From an uncultured Lentisphaeria bacterium (GTDB taxonomy: Bacteria > Verrucomicrobiota > Lentisphaeria > Oligosphaerales > Oligosphaeraceae): 16,503 bases of DNA. The stretch is taken from NCBI GenBank assembly GCA_934661755.1, contig CAKUJM010000054.1:1-16503 (forward strand), in the 5' to 3' direction. Each line of letters begins with the position of its first letter. Position 1 is the stretch's first letter. The translations under genes and the position numbers were made by a program. Shown piece by piece: positions 1 to 7,040 of this stretch. The notes beneath the pieces are model-generated. The model made no database searches. It was not told the DNA's origin and worked only from the letters and a program-made list of their open reading frames with translations.

Positions 1-14
1 CGCCACCGGGGTAG

Positions 15-33
15 CAAGGGCGTCTCGCCCTTG
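15..33. repeat. Perfect 8-bp palindrome, possible intergenic repeat
   Basis: CAAGGGCG, a 3-base TCT spacer and CGCCCTTG form a perfect inverted repeat. It lies at the very edge of the window with no gene around it. Sequences of this GGGCG-TCT-CGCCC type recur between genes in several large bacterial genomes, as far as I recall; that is memory and not a search. No T-run follows directly, so an intrinsic terminator is less likely than a dispersed repeat fragment. Confidence 0.55.
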
Positions 34-102
34 GACAATTGTGTTGTTACAACAAAACGCGTTCTTCAAACTACGCACAGACGCACGTCAAGCTCAACGC
101 CA

Positions 103-145
103 ACCCCTCCGGCGCTGACGCGCCACCTCCCCTTGCATGGGAGGC
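103..145. repeat. MITE-like paired hairpins (repeat fossil)
   Basis: Two small hairpins stand side by side: GGCGC-TGAC-GCGCC at 111-124 and CCTCCC-CTTGCAT-GGGAGG at 126-144. Read on the minus strand the order is a GGGGAGGTGGC block, a short variable stem, then CGGAGGGG. This matches a layout I remember from widespread intergenic repeats of gut bacteria (unverified). Short open frames across it (39-224 plus, 94-294 minus) are compositional and I do not call them genes. The rest of 1-243 shows nothing I can name. Confidence 0.45.
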
Positions 146-243
146 TCTTCTTGTCGTGAAAACTGAAGCGCGGTCGTTTTGCAAGCCATGCGCAGCGGCA
201 TTGAAAGCGACCGACCGCAATTAACCTCCCCATACTCAAAAAC

Positions 244-1269
244 ATGATCTACATTCTTGCATGTGTGCCGGATGTATCCGGCGGAATCTACCAATACGAA
301 CTCAACGAGGACAGCCAGCCGGTGCAGTGCGGCTTTACGCAGCTGCCGGGGACCAACTGGCTGATCTTCTCCAAGGACCGGCGACGCGCATACGCGACCT
401 GCCGGATCGATGACGATGGCGGAACCGGCGTGGCGTCATACCGCGTCGACCCCAAAAGCGGGTGTCTGCATGAACTAAACCGGCTGTCGGCCGATGGCAC
501 GGCGTCATGCCATCTGTGCCTGTCCCCGGATGAAAAGCGGCTCTTCTGCGCCAACTACCTCTCCGGCTCGATCTCGGAATTCAGCGTCGGCGGCAATGGT
601 GCGCTGAAAAAATTGTCGAAGCTGACGAAACATTATGGCGTCGGCTTCAATTTGCCGCGGCAGGACGGCCCGCATCCGCACTTCACGGCAATTTCGCCGG
701 ACGGCAGATATCTGGTGGTCAATGACCTCGGCCTGGATGCAATTTTTGCCTACCCGCTGGATGGCGGCGATCCGATAATCAGCCGGATCACTCCTGCCGG
801 CACCGGTCCGCGGCATCTGGTATTCACCCCGGATGGCGCCCACGCCTACCTGCTGACCGAGCTGTTCAGCCATATCATATTCCTGGACTACCAGGATGGT
901 CTTTTCACCATCCGTCGCCATTACCGAAACCTGGCGCCGGAGTTCTCCGGCGTCAGCATCGCCGCGGCGCTGCGCTTCTCTCCGGATGGCAGATTCCTGC
1001 TGGCCAGCAACCGCGGCGAAGACACCATCGTGAGCTGGGAGGTGCTGCCCGACGGCGGCCTGCGTTTGGCGGGACGCTGCTACAGCGGCGGCCATTGCCC
1101 CCGTGACTTCAACTTCACCCCGGACGGGAAATGGATTCTTGCCGCCAACGAGTTCTCCGGCGAGGTGGCGCGCTTCGCCTGGCGCGACGGCCGTCTGACA
1201 CGCCAGGACGGCATCATCCACCTGCCGCATCCGCTGATGGTGACCTGGTTCCAGCGTGACGCGTCGTAA
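244..1269 (+). CDS. Lactonase-family beta-propeller protein (6-phosphogluconolactonase-like)
   Basis: A 341-residue protein of the lactonase/YbhE-type seven-bladed propeller family. Repeated blades carry the typical SPDG/TPDG turns, each followed by a hydrophobic strand (for example ISPDGRYLVVND, FTPDGAHAYLL, FSPDGRFLLASN, FTPDGKWILAAN). The family signatures QDGPHPH and GTGPRHLVFTPDG lie in the middle third. Length fits the family. There is no signal peptide, so it is probably cytoplasmic. Members include 6-phosphogluconolactonase and carboxy-muconate cyclases; the substrate cannot be told from sequence. No zwf or gnd gene is nearby, so the pentose-phosphate role is not supported by context. 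The first ATG is used; no Shine-Dalgarno sequence is visible before it. It ends 8 bp before the glycosyltransferase gene and probably starts that operon. Confidence 0.85.
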   Translation: MIYILACVPDVSGGIYQYELNEDSQPVQCGFTQLPGTNWLIFSKDRRRAYATCRIDDDGGTGVASYRVDPKSGCLHELNRLSADGTASCHLCLSPDEKRLFCANYLSGSISEFSVGGNGALKKLSKLTKHYGVGFNLPRQDGPHPHFTAISPDGRYLVVNDLGLDAIFAYPLDGGDPIISRITPAGTGPRHLVFTPDGAHAYLLTELFSHIIFLDYQDGLFTIRRHYRNLAPEFSGVSIAAALRFSPDGRFLLASNRGEDTIVSWEVLPDGGLRLAGRCYSGGHCPRDFNFTPDGKWILAANEFSGEVARFAWRDGRLTRQDGIIHLPHPLMVTWFQRDAS

Positions 1270-1277
1270 ATCCGGCC

Positions 1278-2057
1278 ATGTTCAACAACCAGAAAGTAAT
1301 CGTGGTGATGCCGGCATACAATGCCGAGGCGACCCTGGTCAAGACCTACAACGAGGTCATGGCGCAGCCATTCGTCGACCACGTGATCATTGTCGATGAC
1401 GCCAGCAGCGACTCCACCCAGCAGGTGGCGTCGCGTCTGCCGGAGGCCACCTACTTCCGCCATCCGGAAAACCGCGGCTATGGCGGCAACCAGAAGGACT
1501 GCTACCGGCTGGCGCTGGCGCAGGGCGCGGACATCGTGATCATGGTCCACCCCGATTACCAGTACACGCCGCTGTTGATCGGCGCGATGGCGACCATGAT
1601 TGGCAACGGCCTCAACCACTGCGTGCTGGGGTCGCGGATCCTGGGCGGATACGCATTGCAAGGCGGCATGCCGTGGTACAAATACCTTGCCAACCGCGCC
1701 CTGACCTTCCTGGAAAATGTGATGACGGGCGCCAAGCTGTCGGAATACCATACCGGCTACCGCGCATTCTCACGCCAGTTGCTGGAGCTGCTGGATCTGG
1801 ACCAAAACTCCGACGATTTCATCTTCGACAACCAGATGCTGTGCCAGATCATCTGGAGCGGGAGCATAATCGGCGAAGTCTCCTGTCCAACCAAATATTT
1901 CCCCGAAGCCTCGAGCATCAACCTGCGCCGCAGCGCCATCTATGCCATCGGGTGCATGTGGTACGGGCTGCTTTACCGGCTCTGCCGCTGGCATCTGGCG
2001 AAATCGCGGCTCTTCCCCAGGGCGAAGCGCGACGTGCTCACCCGCCCGGAGCCATAA
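1278..2057 (+). CDS. Family 2 glycosyltransferase, dolichol-phosphate-mannose-synthase-like
   Basis: A 259-residue GT-A fold glycosyltransferase. The N-terminus has the nucleotide-sugar fold: VIVVMPAYNAEATL (residues 7-20), VIIVDDASSD (36-45) and NRGYGGNQ (65-72). The metal-binding region reads MVHPDYQYTP (89-98) in place of a plain DxD. I recall the same variant from a common subfamily of polyprenyl-phosphate-linked transferases. EYHTGYRAFSR (156-166) is the conserved acceptor-side motif. There is no strong C-terminal membrane anchor. It probably moves a sugar to a lipid or polysaccharide acceptor in envelope glycan synthesis, and the UDP-glucose dehydrogenase gene 20 bp downstream fits that. 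Donor and acceptor are unknown. The start is the first ATG, without a clear ribosome binding site. Confidence 0.9.
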   Translation: MFNNQKVIVVMPAYNAEATLVKTYNEVMAQPFVDHVIIVDDASSDSTQQVASRLPEATYFRHPENRGYGGNQKDCYRLALAQGADIVIMVHPDYQYTPLLIGAMATMIGNGLNHCVLGSRILGGYALQGGMPWYKYLANRALTFLENVMTGAKLSEYHTGYRAFSRQLLELLDLDQNSDDFIFDNQMLCQIIWSGSIIGEVSCPTKYFPEASSINLRRSAIYAIGCMWYGLLYRLCRWHLAKSRLFPRAKRDVLTRPEP

Positions 2058-2077
2058 TAACCTGGAATTAAACAACC

Positions 2078-3457
2078 ATGACGAGGAAAATTGCCTGCAT
2101 TGGCGCCGGCTATGTCGGCGGACCGACGATGGCGGTGATCGCCGATCACTGCCCGGACTGCGAAATCACCGTGGTGGACATCAATGCCGACCGGATTGCG
2201 GCCTGGAACAGCGACGCCCTGCCAATCTACGAACCGGGGCTGGAGGAGGTGGTAAAACGCTGCCGCGGACGGAATCTCTTCTATTCCAACGACATCGCCA
2301 CCGCCATCCGGGAAGCGGATATCATTTTCGTCAGCGTCAACACTCCGACCAAGACCTTCGGCACCGGCGCCGGCAAGGCATCTGATCTGCAATACCTGGA
2401 AAAAACCGCCCGGGAAATTGTCGAATTCTCCCAGAGCGACAAGATCGTGGTGGAGAAAAGCACCCTCCCGGTGCGCACAGCGCAGGCGCTTTCACGGGTG
2501 CTCCAGGCCAACACCAAGGGATTGCACTTCCGCATCGTCTCCAATCCGGAATTTCTGGCGGAAGGCACCGCCATCGACGACCTCAACGACCCCGACCGCG
2601 TGCTGATCGGCGGAACGCAGGACGATGATGGCCAGGCGGCGGTCGAGGAAATCGCCGCCATCTACCAGCGGTGGGTCCCCGGCGACCGCATCATCCGCAC
2701 CAGCCTGTGGTCCAGCGAACTGACCAAGCTGGTCGCCAACGCCTTCCTGGCCCAGCGCATCTCCTCGATCAACTCGATTTCCGCGCTGTGCGAGCGCACC
2801 GGCGCCAATGTCGACGAGGTCAGCCGGGCGGTAGGGCGTGACAGCCGCATCGGCGGCAAATTCCTCCGGGCCGGCGTCGGCTTCGGCGGATCCTGCTTCA
2901 AGAAGGACATCCTCAACCTGGTCTATCTGTGCGACCACTATGGCCTGCATGAAGTGGCGCGCTACTGGGAAAGCGTGGTGAAGATCAACGACTACCAATC
3001 AAGCCGCTTTGTCGACACCATGGTGGATGCGATGTTCAACACCGTGGCCGGCAAACGCATCGCCGTCCTCGGCTTCGCCTTCAAGGCGCATACTGGCGAC
3101 ACCCGCGAGTCCCCCGCCATTGCCGTCTGCCGGCAGCTGCTGTCCGAGCACGCCCAATTGGCAATCTGCGATCCCAAGGCGCTGGGGAATGCCCGGCATG
3201 ACCTGGCGGACGCCCCGGCGGACGCGGTGCAATTCTGCGACGACCCATACGAGGCCTGCCGTGGCGCCCATGCCCTGGCGCTGCTCACCGACTGGCCGGA
3301 ATACGCCAGCCTGGACTACCGGAAAATCCTCGATGGGATGCAGCAGCCCGCCTTCATCTTTGACGGGCGCAATTGCCTCGACGCGACGGCGCTGCATGAA
3401 ATGGGCTACAACGTCTTCCCCATCGGCCGCCCGCCGCTGACCCGCTGGAAGCAATGA
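2078..3457 (+). CDS. ugd: UDP-glucose 6-dehydrogenase
   Basis: Oxidises UDP-glucose to UDP-glucuronate with two NAD+, supplying an acidic sugar for envelope polysaccharide. The protein has 459 residues. The Rossmann motif GAGYVGGPT is at 9-17, the family signature SVNTPTK follows near 86, then the NPEFLAEGTA motif. The catalytic cysteine is C273 within GFGGSCFKKD, matching C276 of the human enzyme. The wording SVNTPTKTFG, GAGKASDLQYLE and VEKSTLPVRTA resembles animal UGDH more than the short bacterial Ugd type; this is recalled similarity. It lies 20 bp after a glycosyltransferase gene and its stop overlaps the next start as ATGA (3454-3457), pointing to translational coupling. All key motifs are intact. 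Confidence 0.96.
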   Translation: MTRKIACIGAGYVGGPTMAVIADHCPDCEITVVDINADRIAAWNSDALPIYEPGLEEVVKRCRGRNLFYSNDIATAIREADIIFVSVNTPTKTFGTGAGKASDLQYLEKTAREIVEFSQSDKIVVEKSTLPVRTAQALSRVLQANTKGLHFRIVSNPEFLAEGTAIDDLNDPDRVLIGGTQDDDGQAAVEEIAAIYQRWVPGDRIIRTSLWSSELTKLVANAFLAQRISSINSISALCERTGANVDEVSRAVGRDSRIGGKFLRAGVGFGGSCFKKDILNLVYLCDHYGLHEVARYWESVVKINDYQSSRFVDTMVDAMFNTVAGKRIAVLGFAFKAHTGDTRESPAIAVCRQLLSEHAQLAICDPKALGNARHDLADAPADAVQFCDDPYEACRGAHALALLTDWPEYASLDYRKILDGMQQPAFIFDGRNCLDATALHEMGYNVFPIGRPPLTRWKQ

Positions 3458-4866
3458 GCGGCGACACTGTTTTTCCCGCCGTGCCGCCGGCGGTGGCGCA
3501 TATCCTGCAGGTCTTGCAGGATCATGGGCATCAGGCGGTGCTGGCCGGCGGATGCGTGCGGGACGCCCTCCTGGGCGGCATCCCCCATGACTGGGATATC
3601 GCCACCTCGGCGCATCCCGGCCAGGTGGAGTCGCTCTTTCCCCGGACCGTCCCCGTCGGCAGGAACTTCGGCATTATCGTGGTGCTGGGAAGCGACGGCG
3701 TCGGCTACGAGGTGGCGACCTTCCGCGGCGAGGATGGATACTCCGACGGCCGCCATCCGGACTCCATACGCTTTGTCGCCATGGAGGAGGATGTCAAGCG
3801 CCGCGATTTCACGGTGAATGCGCTGCTTTACGACCCGATGGCGGGCAGGCTTTATGACTTTGTCGGCGGACAGGCCGACCTGGCGGCGCGGCGGCTGCGC
3901 GCCGTCGGCGATCCGCGCCGGCGATTCACCGAGGACAAGTTGCGCACCCTGCGCGCAATCCGCTTCGCAGCGCGGCTGGGATTTGACATCGACCCGGACA
4001 CCCTGGCCGCCATAGGGCCGGTGGCGCCGATGGTCCCGCAGTGCGTATCCCCCGAGCGCATCGCCGCGGAAAGCGAAAAGATCCTGCTGGGTGGCTCTTC
4101 GCGGCGCGCATTCGGGCTCATGGAGCAATCCGGGCTGCTCAAATACGTCTACCCGCTGCTTTTTGCCATGATTGGCGTGGAGCAGCCGCCGCAATTCCAT
4201 CCGGAAGGCGATGTCTGGCAGCATACGCTCAAGGCCCTCGGCATCATGGATGGAACGATCCGGCGCTGCCGGGCCGCCGCACCGGACTCGCCGCGCTTCG
4301 ACGACTGCGGACAGCTGCAGCGTGCCGGCGAAAGCGAGCTGCGGATGCTGTCATGGGCGACGCTCCTCCATGACATCGGCAAGCCGCCGACCTTTGTGCG
4401 CGGCGAAGACCGCATCCGCTTCAATCGCCATGACGAGCTGGGCGCGGCAATGGCGGGCGACTACCTCGCCGGACTCCACCTGCCCAATGAAATCATCGAC
4501 GGCGCCGTATGGCTGGTCCGCGGACACATGAACCAGCTCTCCATGGCCGAGGCGCGCCTGGCCACCCGCCGCCGCCATCTGCAGCACCCGCTGTATCCGC
4601 TGATGCTGGAACTGGTGCGGATCGACACCATGGCCTCCTTCGGGGGGATGCAGCTGCACCGCCAGCTGCTGGAATGGTGGAAGGAGGAGCAGGCGCGGCC
4701 AATACCCCCCAAGCCGACTCTCAATGGGCGCGACCTGATCGCCATCGGCATCCCCCCGGGCCCCAACATGGGGAAAATCCTGCGCGAAGCCGCCGACCAC
4801 GAACTCGAACAGCCGTTCGCCAGTCGGGAAGAAGCCATCGACTGGGTTAAAAGGCATTGCCTGTGA
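3454..4866 (+). CDS. cca: CCA tRNA nucleotidyltransferase / poly(A) polymerase family, with HD domain
   Basis: A 470-residue class II nucleotidyltransferase. The head carries GGCVRD (32-37), then the catalytic acidic pair in HDWDIAT (D46, D48) and RRDFTVNAL (117-125), followed by RTLRAIRFAARLGF in the neck. A second half holds an HD phosphohydrolase motif, LLHDIGKPP (304-312). The C-terminus reads LNGRDLIAIGIPPGPNMGKIL, typical of bacterial CCA enzymes with an HD domain. Expected role: adding or repairing the 3' CCA of tRNA. Poly(A) polymerases of the same family look very similar, so A-only activity cannot be excluded. The start ATG overlaps the ugd stop by four bases. A GC-rich hairpin stands two bases after the stop codon. 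Confidence 0.92.
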   Translation: MSGDTVFPAVPPAVAHILQVLQDHGHQAVLAGGCVRDALLGGIPHDWDIATSAHPGQVESLFPRTVPVGRNFGIIVVLGSDGVGYEVATFRGEDGYSDGRHPDSIRFVAMEEDVKRRDFTVNALLYDPMAGRLYDFVGGQADLAARRLRAVGDPRRRFTEDKLRTLRAIRFAARLGFDIDPDTLAAIGPVAPMVPQCVSPERIAAESEKILLGGSSRRAFGLMEQSGLLKYVYPLLFAMIGVEQPPQFHPEGDVWQHTLKALGIMDGTIRRCRAAAPDSPRFDDCGQLQRAGESELRMLSWATLLHDIGKPPTFVRGEDRIRFNRHDELGAAMAGDYLAGLHLPNEIIDGAVWLVRGHMNQLSMAEARLATRRRHLQHPLYPLMLELVRIDTMASFGGMQLHRQLLEWWKEEQARPIPPKPTLNGRDLIAIGIPPGPNMGKILREAADHELEQPFASREEAIDWVKRHCL

Positions 4867-4868
4867 CC

Positions 4869-4889
4869 GGCGCGGGTCGCCGCCGCGCC
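4869..4889 (+). terminator. GC hairpin directly after the cca stop
   Basis: GGCGCGG pairs perfectly with CCGCGCC around a 7-base loop, starting two bases after the TGA of cca. No T-tract follows, so as an intrinsic terminator it is incomplete. It may instead protect the 3' end of the operon mRNA or pause polymerase. Confidence 0.35.
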
Positions 4890-5046
4890 TGCCCGGCGAA
4901 GTCCGGCACAGACGATGAACCGCAGGTTTTAGCAATGGCCATGCCAGACTCCGGCTGCAGGGGAAATGCCCAATCCAACACCCCCGCATCCGGCAGGATA
5001 TTCACGCCAATGGTAAATATTTGACCCCCTCACGCGTCCGCACTGC

Positions 5047-5068
5047 GCCCCGCCAGGGCTTTTTTTTT
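5047..5068 (+). terminator. Possible intrinsic terminator with T9
   Basis: GCCC, a 5-base loop and GGGC form a short stem followed immediately by nine T (5060-5068). The T-tract is convincing and the 4-bp stem is weak. It sits before the promoter-like region of the sigma gene, where a terminator for the upstream operon would be expected. Confidence 0.4.
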
Positions 5069-5097
5069 AAGGAAATTTTCATGAATTGTCAATAAAT

Positions 5098-5127
5098 TTG
5101 CGTTTTCGTTCGTTACATTCATATAAC
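5098..5127 (+). promoter_or_regulatory. Candidate sigma70-type promoter of the sigma factor gene
   Basis: TATAAC at 5122-5127 matches the -10 consensus at five of six positions. TTGCGT at 5098-5103 is a weak -35 with an 18-bp spacer. The region is the most AT-rich part of the gap. Transcription would start near 5134, at or just before an A6G6 run, giving a leader of about 90 nt. TTGTCA at 5086-5091 is a better -35 hexamer but has no -10 at the right distance. Confidence 0.4.
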
Positions 5128-5149
5128 CGCATTGTAAAAAAGGGGGGCT

Positions 5150-5186
5150 GGCGACGTAGTAGTTAGCGACATGAGTCGCCGTTTTT
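5150..5186 (+). promoter_or_regulatory. Leader hairpin with alternative pairing before the sigma gene
   Basis: GCGAC (5166-5170) and GTCGC (5175-5179) form a hairpin with a 4-base ATGA loop, followed two bases later by T5 (5182-5186). GGCGAC at 5150-5155 can pair with the same 3' arm (GTCGCC, 5175-5180). The two pairings exclude each other. This resembles a small attenuator, but the stems are only 5-6 bp and function is inferred. Confidence 0.3.
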
Positions 5187-5208
5187 CCCCGGATTTCAAG
5201 TTACTGGC

Positions 5209-5214
5209 AGGAGG
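5209..5214 (+). promoter_or_regulatory. Strong Shine-Dalgarno AGGAGG of the sigma gene
   Basis: A full AGGAGG lies 8 bases before the ATG at 5223 and fixes that start. Most genes in the window lack such a sequence, so the sigma factor is probably translated well. Confidence 0.8.
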
Positions 5215-5222
5215 ACAAGCCC

Positions 5223-6095
5223 ATGCTTTCCGACAACGATACGATGAAGCAGTATATGCAGAGTATCGGACAATATAAACTGGTTTCACCTGCCGAGGAG
5301 GCAGTTCTGGCCAAGCGCATCGCCAAGGGTGACAATGATGCGCGCGAGACCCTGATCCGCAGCAACTTGCGCCTGGTGGTGAAGATCGCGCACGACTTCA
5401 AGGGGCTGGGATTGCCGCTGCTTGACCTGATCAGCGAGGGCAACATCGGCCTGATGCGCGCGGTGGAGAAGTTCGACCCGACCAAGGGCGCCAAGCTGTC
5501 AAGCTACGCCGCATGGTGGATCAAGCAGTCGATGCGCCGGGCGCTGGCCAACCAGGCGCGCACCATCCGCATCCCGGTGCAGTCGGCCAGCAAGATCGGC
5601 AAGATCCAGAATGCCAAGACCAAATTGACCCAGCAGCTGGGGCGCGAGCCCACCGACAAGGAGATCGCCACCGAGGTCAACCTCACCGAACGCACCGTCA
5701 CCGGCCTGCGCCAGGGCAAGACCAGCACCATCTCGCTGTTCGATCCGATCCAGAATGGCGCGGAGGGCGAATTCAAGGACATCATTGCCGATGACAAGTC
5801 GATTGCGCCGGACGACATCGCGCGTGACGACGAGACGCTCAATGTGATGAACAAGCTGGTCAAGCAGCTACCGGAGCGCGAACGGGTGATCCTCAAGCTG
5901 CGCTTCGGGCTGGACGGCGAAAAGCCCAAGACCCTCGAGGAGGTCTCGCGCTCGATCGGACGGACCCGCGAGCGGGTCCGCCAGATCCAGAACCAGGCGC
6001 TGGAGACCCTCCGCGCCGCAATTGAGGAACAGAAGAGCATCGAGGAGATCACCCGCGAAAACAACCTCAACAATTCGGATGACGACGACTACTAG
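5223..6095 (+). CDS. RNA polymerase sigma factor, RpoD/SigA-like, without region 1.1
   Basis: A 290-residue sigma70-family protein that directs RNA polymerase to promoters. Region 1.2 begins at once (about 4-35), so region 1.1 is absent. Region 2 spans about 38-108 with the core-binding and -10-binding helices, including AAWWIKQSMRRALANQARTI. Region 3 is about 117-195. Region 4 (about 206-268) ends in the helix-turn-helix TLEEVSRSIGRTRERVRQIQ, where the R-E-R-x-R-Q contacts to the -35 element are kept. In region 2.4 the glutamine of E. coli RpoD Q437 is kept (Q102), but the T440 position appears to be Arg (R105). The tail is acidic (SDDDDY). It could be the housekeeping sigma of this lineage or a group 2 relative; a genome-wide count would decide. 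It is monocistronic or leads into panB 114 bp later. Confidence 0.93.
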   Translation: MLSDNDTMKQYMQSIGQYKLVSPAEEAVLAKRIAKGDNDARETLIRSNLRLVVKIAHDFKGLGLPLLDLISEGNIGLMRAVEKFDPTKGAKLSSYAAWWIKQSMRRALANQARTIRIPVQSASKIGKIQNAKTKLTQQLGREPTDKEIATEVNLTERTVTGLRQGKTSTISLFDPIQNGAEGEFKDIIADDKSIAPDDIARDDETLNVMNKLVKQLPERERVILKLRFGLDGEKPKTLEEVSRSIGRTRERVRQIQNQALETLRAAIEEQKSIEEITRENNLNNSDDDDY

Positions 6096-6130
6096 CGTGG
6101 CGTGAATCCGTCAGTTTTTCCGCTACGCCA
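6094..6130 (+). repeat. Inverted repeat after the sigma gene
   Basis: AGCGTGGCGT (6094-6103) pairs with ACGCCAGGCT (6121-6130) with one mismatch across a 21-base loop, starting inside the stop codon. No T-run follows the stem, so it is not a standard terminator. It may be an mRNA 3'-end structure between the sigma gene and panB. Confidence 0.35.
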
Positions 6131-6209
6131 GGCTGTGGCCCCTAAAGGACGCGGAAAAGCCATGGATTTGCGGCGCGGTGCGCCGGAGGCCGTTTCTTTT
6201 TCAATTGCC

Positions 6210-7028
6210 ATGAAAATTACAGTGAAGACCCTTCGTTCGCTCAAGGACAGGGGCGAGAAGATTGTCATGATCACCGCATACGATGCGGTGACTGCGCGCT
6301 GGGCGCAGGAAGCGGGCTGCCACATGATCCTGGTTGGCGACTCGATGGCCAATACGGTCCTGGGATACGCCAACACCATCCCGTTGCCGCTGGAGGAGTC
6401 GCTCCACCACACCGCCGCGGTGCGCCGGGGGAGCAACGAATGCTTTGTCGTCGGCGACATGCCGTTCATGAGCTACCAGGTCGGAGTGGACAACGCGGTG
6501 GCCAACGCCGGGCGATACCTCAAGGAATGCGGCTGCGACGCCGTCAAGCTGGAGGGCGGAGTGACCATGCTGCCGGTGATCCGGCGGATGGTCGAAGTCG
6601 GCATTCCGGTAGTCGGCCATATCGGGCTGCTGCCGCAGTCGGTATTGCGCGACGGCGGCTACCGGGTCCACGGCCGGCAGGAGGCCGAAATTGCCGCATT
6701 GATGGCCGACGCCAAGGCATTGGACGAGGCCGGGGTCTGCGCATTGGTGCTGGAGTGCATCCCCCAGGAGGTCGCCGCCCGGATCACCGCGGCGATCAGC
6801 GCCCCGACGATCGGCATCGGCGCCGGAGCCGGATGCAGCGGCCAGGTGCAGGTGCTGGCGGACCTGCTGGGAATGGGCGCCGACGGCTATCTGCCGAAGC
6901 ACGCGCGCCGCTTTGCGGATTTCAACCGCGCGGCAATCGATGCGATCAAATCATACGTGCAGGCGGTCCAGCAGGGCGACTTCCCCACGGCCGAAAACAG
7001 CACCAGCCTGACGCCGGCGGGAAAGTGA
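6210..7028 (+). CDS. panB: 3-Methyl-2-oxobutanoate hydroxymethyltransferase (ketopantoate synthase)
   Basis: First step of pantothenate synthesis: transfers the hydroxymethyl group from 5,10-methylene-tetrahydrofolate to 2-oxoisovalerate, giving ketopantoate. I place the start at the ATG at 6210 (MKITVKTL), giving 272 residues, the normal family length. An in-frame ATG at 6102 would add 36 residues with no family similarity. Metal ligands are all visible: D43 (LVGDS), D83 (GDMPF) and E115 (KLEGG). The catalytic base is E182 (LECIP). The motifs GHIGLLPQS and GIGAGAGCSGQV are present. A GGAGG at about 6184 is too far upstream to serve well. The gene ends 12 bp before panC; panD is not in the window. 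Confidence 0.96.
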   Translation: MKITVKTLRSLKDRGEKIVMITAYDAVTARWAQEAGCHMILVGDSMANTVLGYANTIPLPLEESLHHTAAVRRGSNECFVVGDMPFMSYQVGVDNAVANAGRYLKECGCDAVKLEGGVTMLPVIRRMVEVGIPVVGHIGLLPQSVLRDGGYRVHGRQEAEIAALMADAKALDEAGVCALVLECIPQEVAARITAAISAPTIGIGAGAGCSGQVQVLADLLGMGADGYLPKHARRFADFNRAAIDAIKSYVQAVQQGDFPTAENSTSLTPAGK

Positions 7029-7040
7029 GGCAAATTCAAC

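Larger units (their letters stand above)
4867..5222. other. Gene-free interval of 356 bp between cca and the sigma factor gene
   Basis: No coding region is supported here. In order it holds a GC hairpin just after the cca stop (4869-4889), about 150 bp with no recognisable element, a short stem with a T9 tract (5047-5068), an AT-rich promoter-like stretch (5098-5127), an A6G6 tract (5136-5147), a hairpin with T5 (5150-5186), and the AGGAGG of the sigma gene. I checked for tRNA, RNase P and cobalamin-riboswitch signatures by eye and saw none. Confidence 0.7.

Noticed and set aside
39..294. Short open frames on both strands at the window start
   Set aside because: They run through palindromic repeat sequence, overlap each other and the lactonase gene, and show no domain or ribosome binding site.
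4867..5040. Possible structured RNA (RNase P, tmRNA, cobalamin riboswitch) in the gap after cca
   Set aside because: A few short words such as GAAGTCCGG recall RNase P, but none of the other conserved elements follow, and I saw no T-loop or riboswitch core.
6102..6209. Longer PanB start at 6102
   Set aside because: The extra 36 residues do not fit the family, and the start at 6210 gives the normal length and the usual N-terminus.
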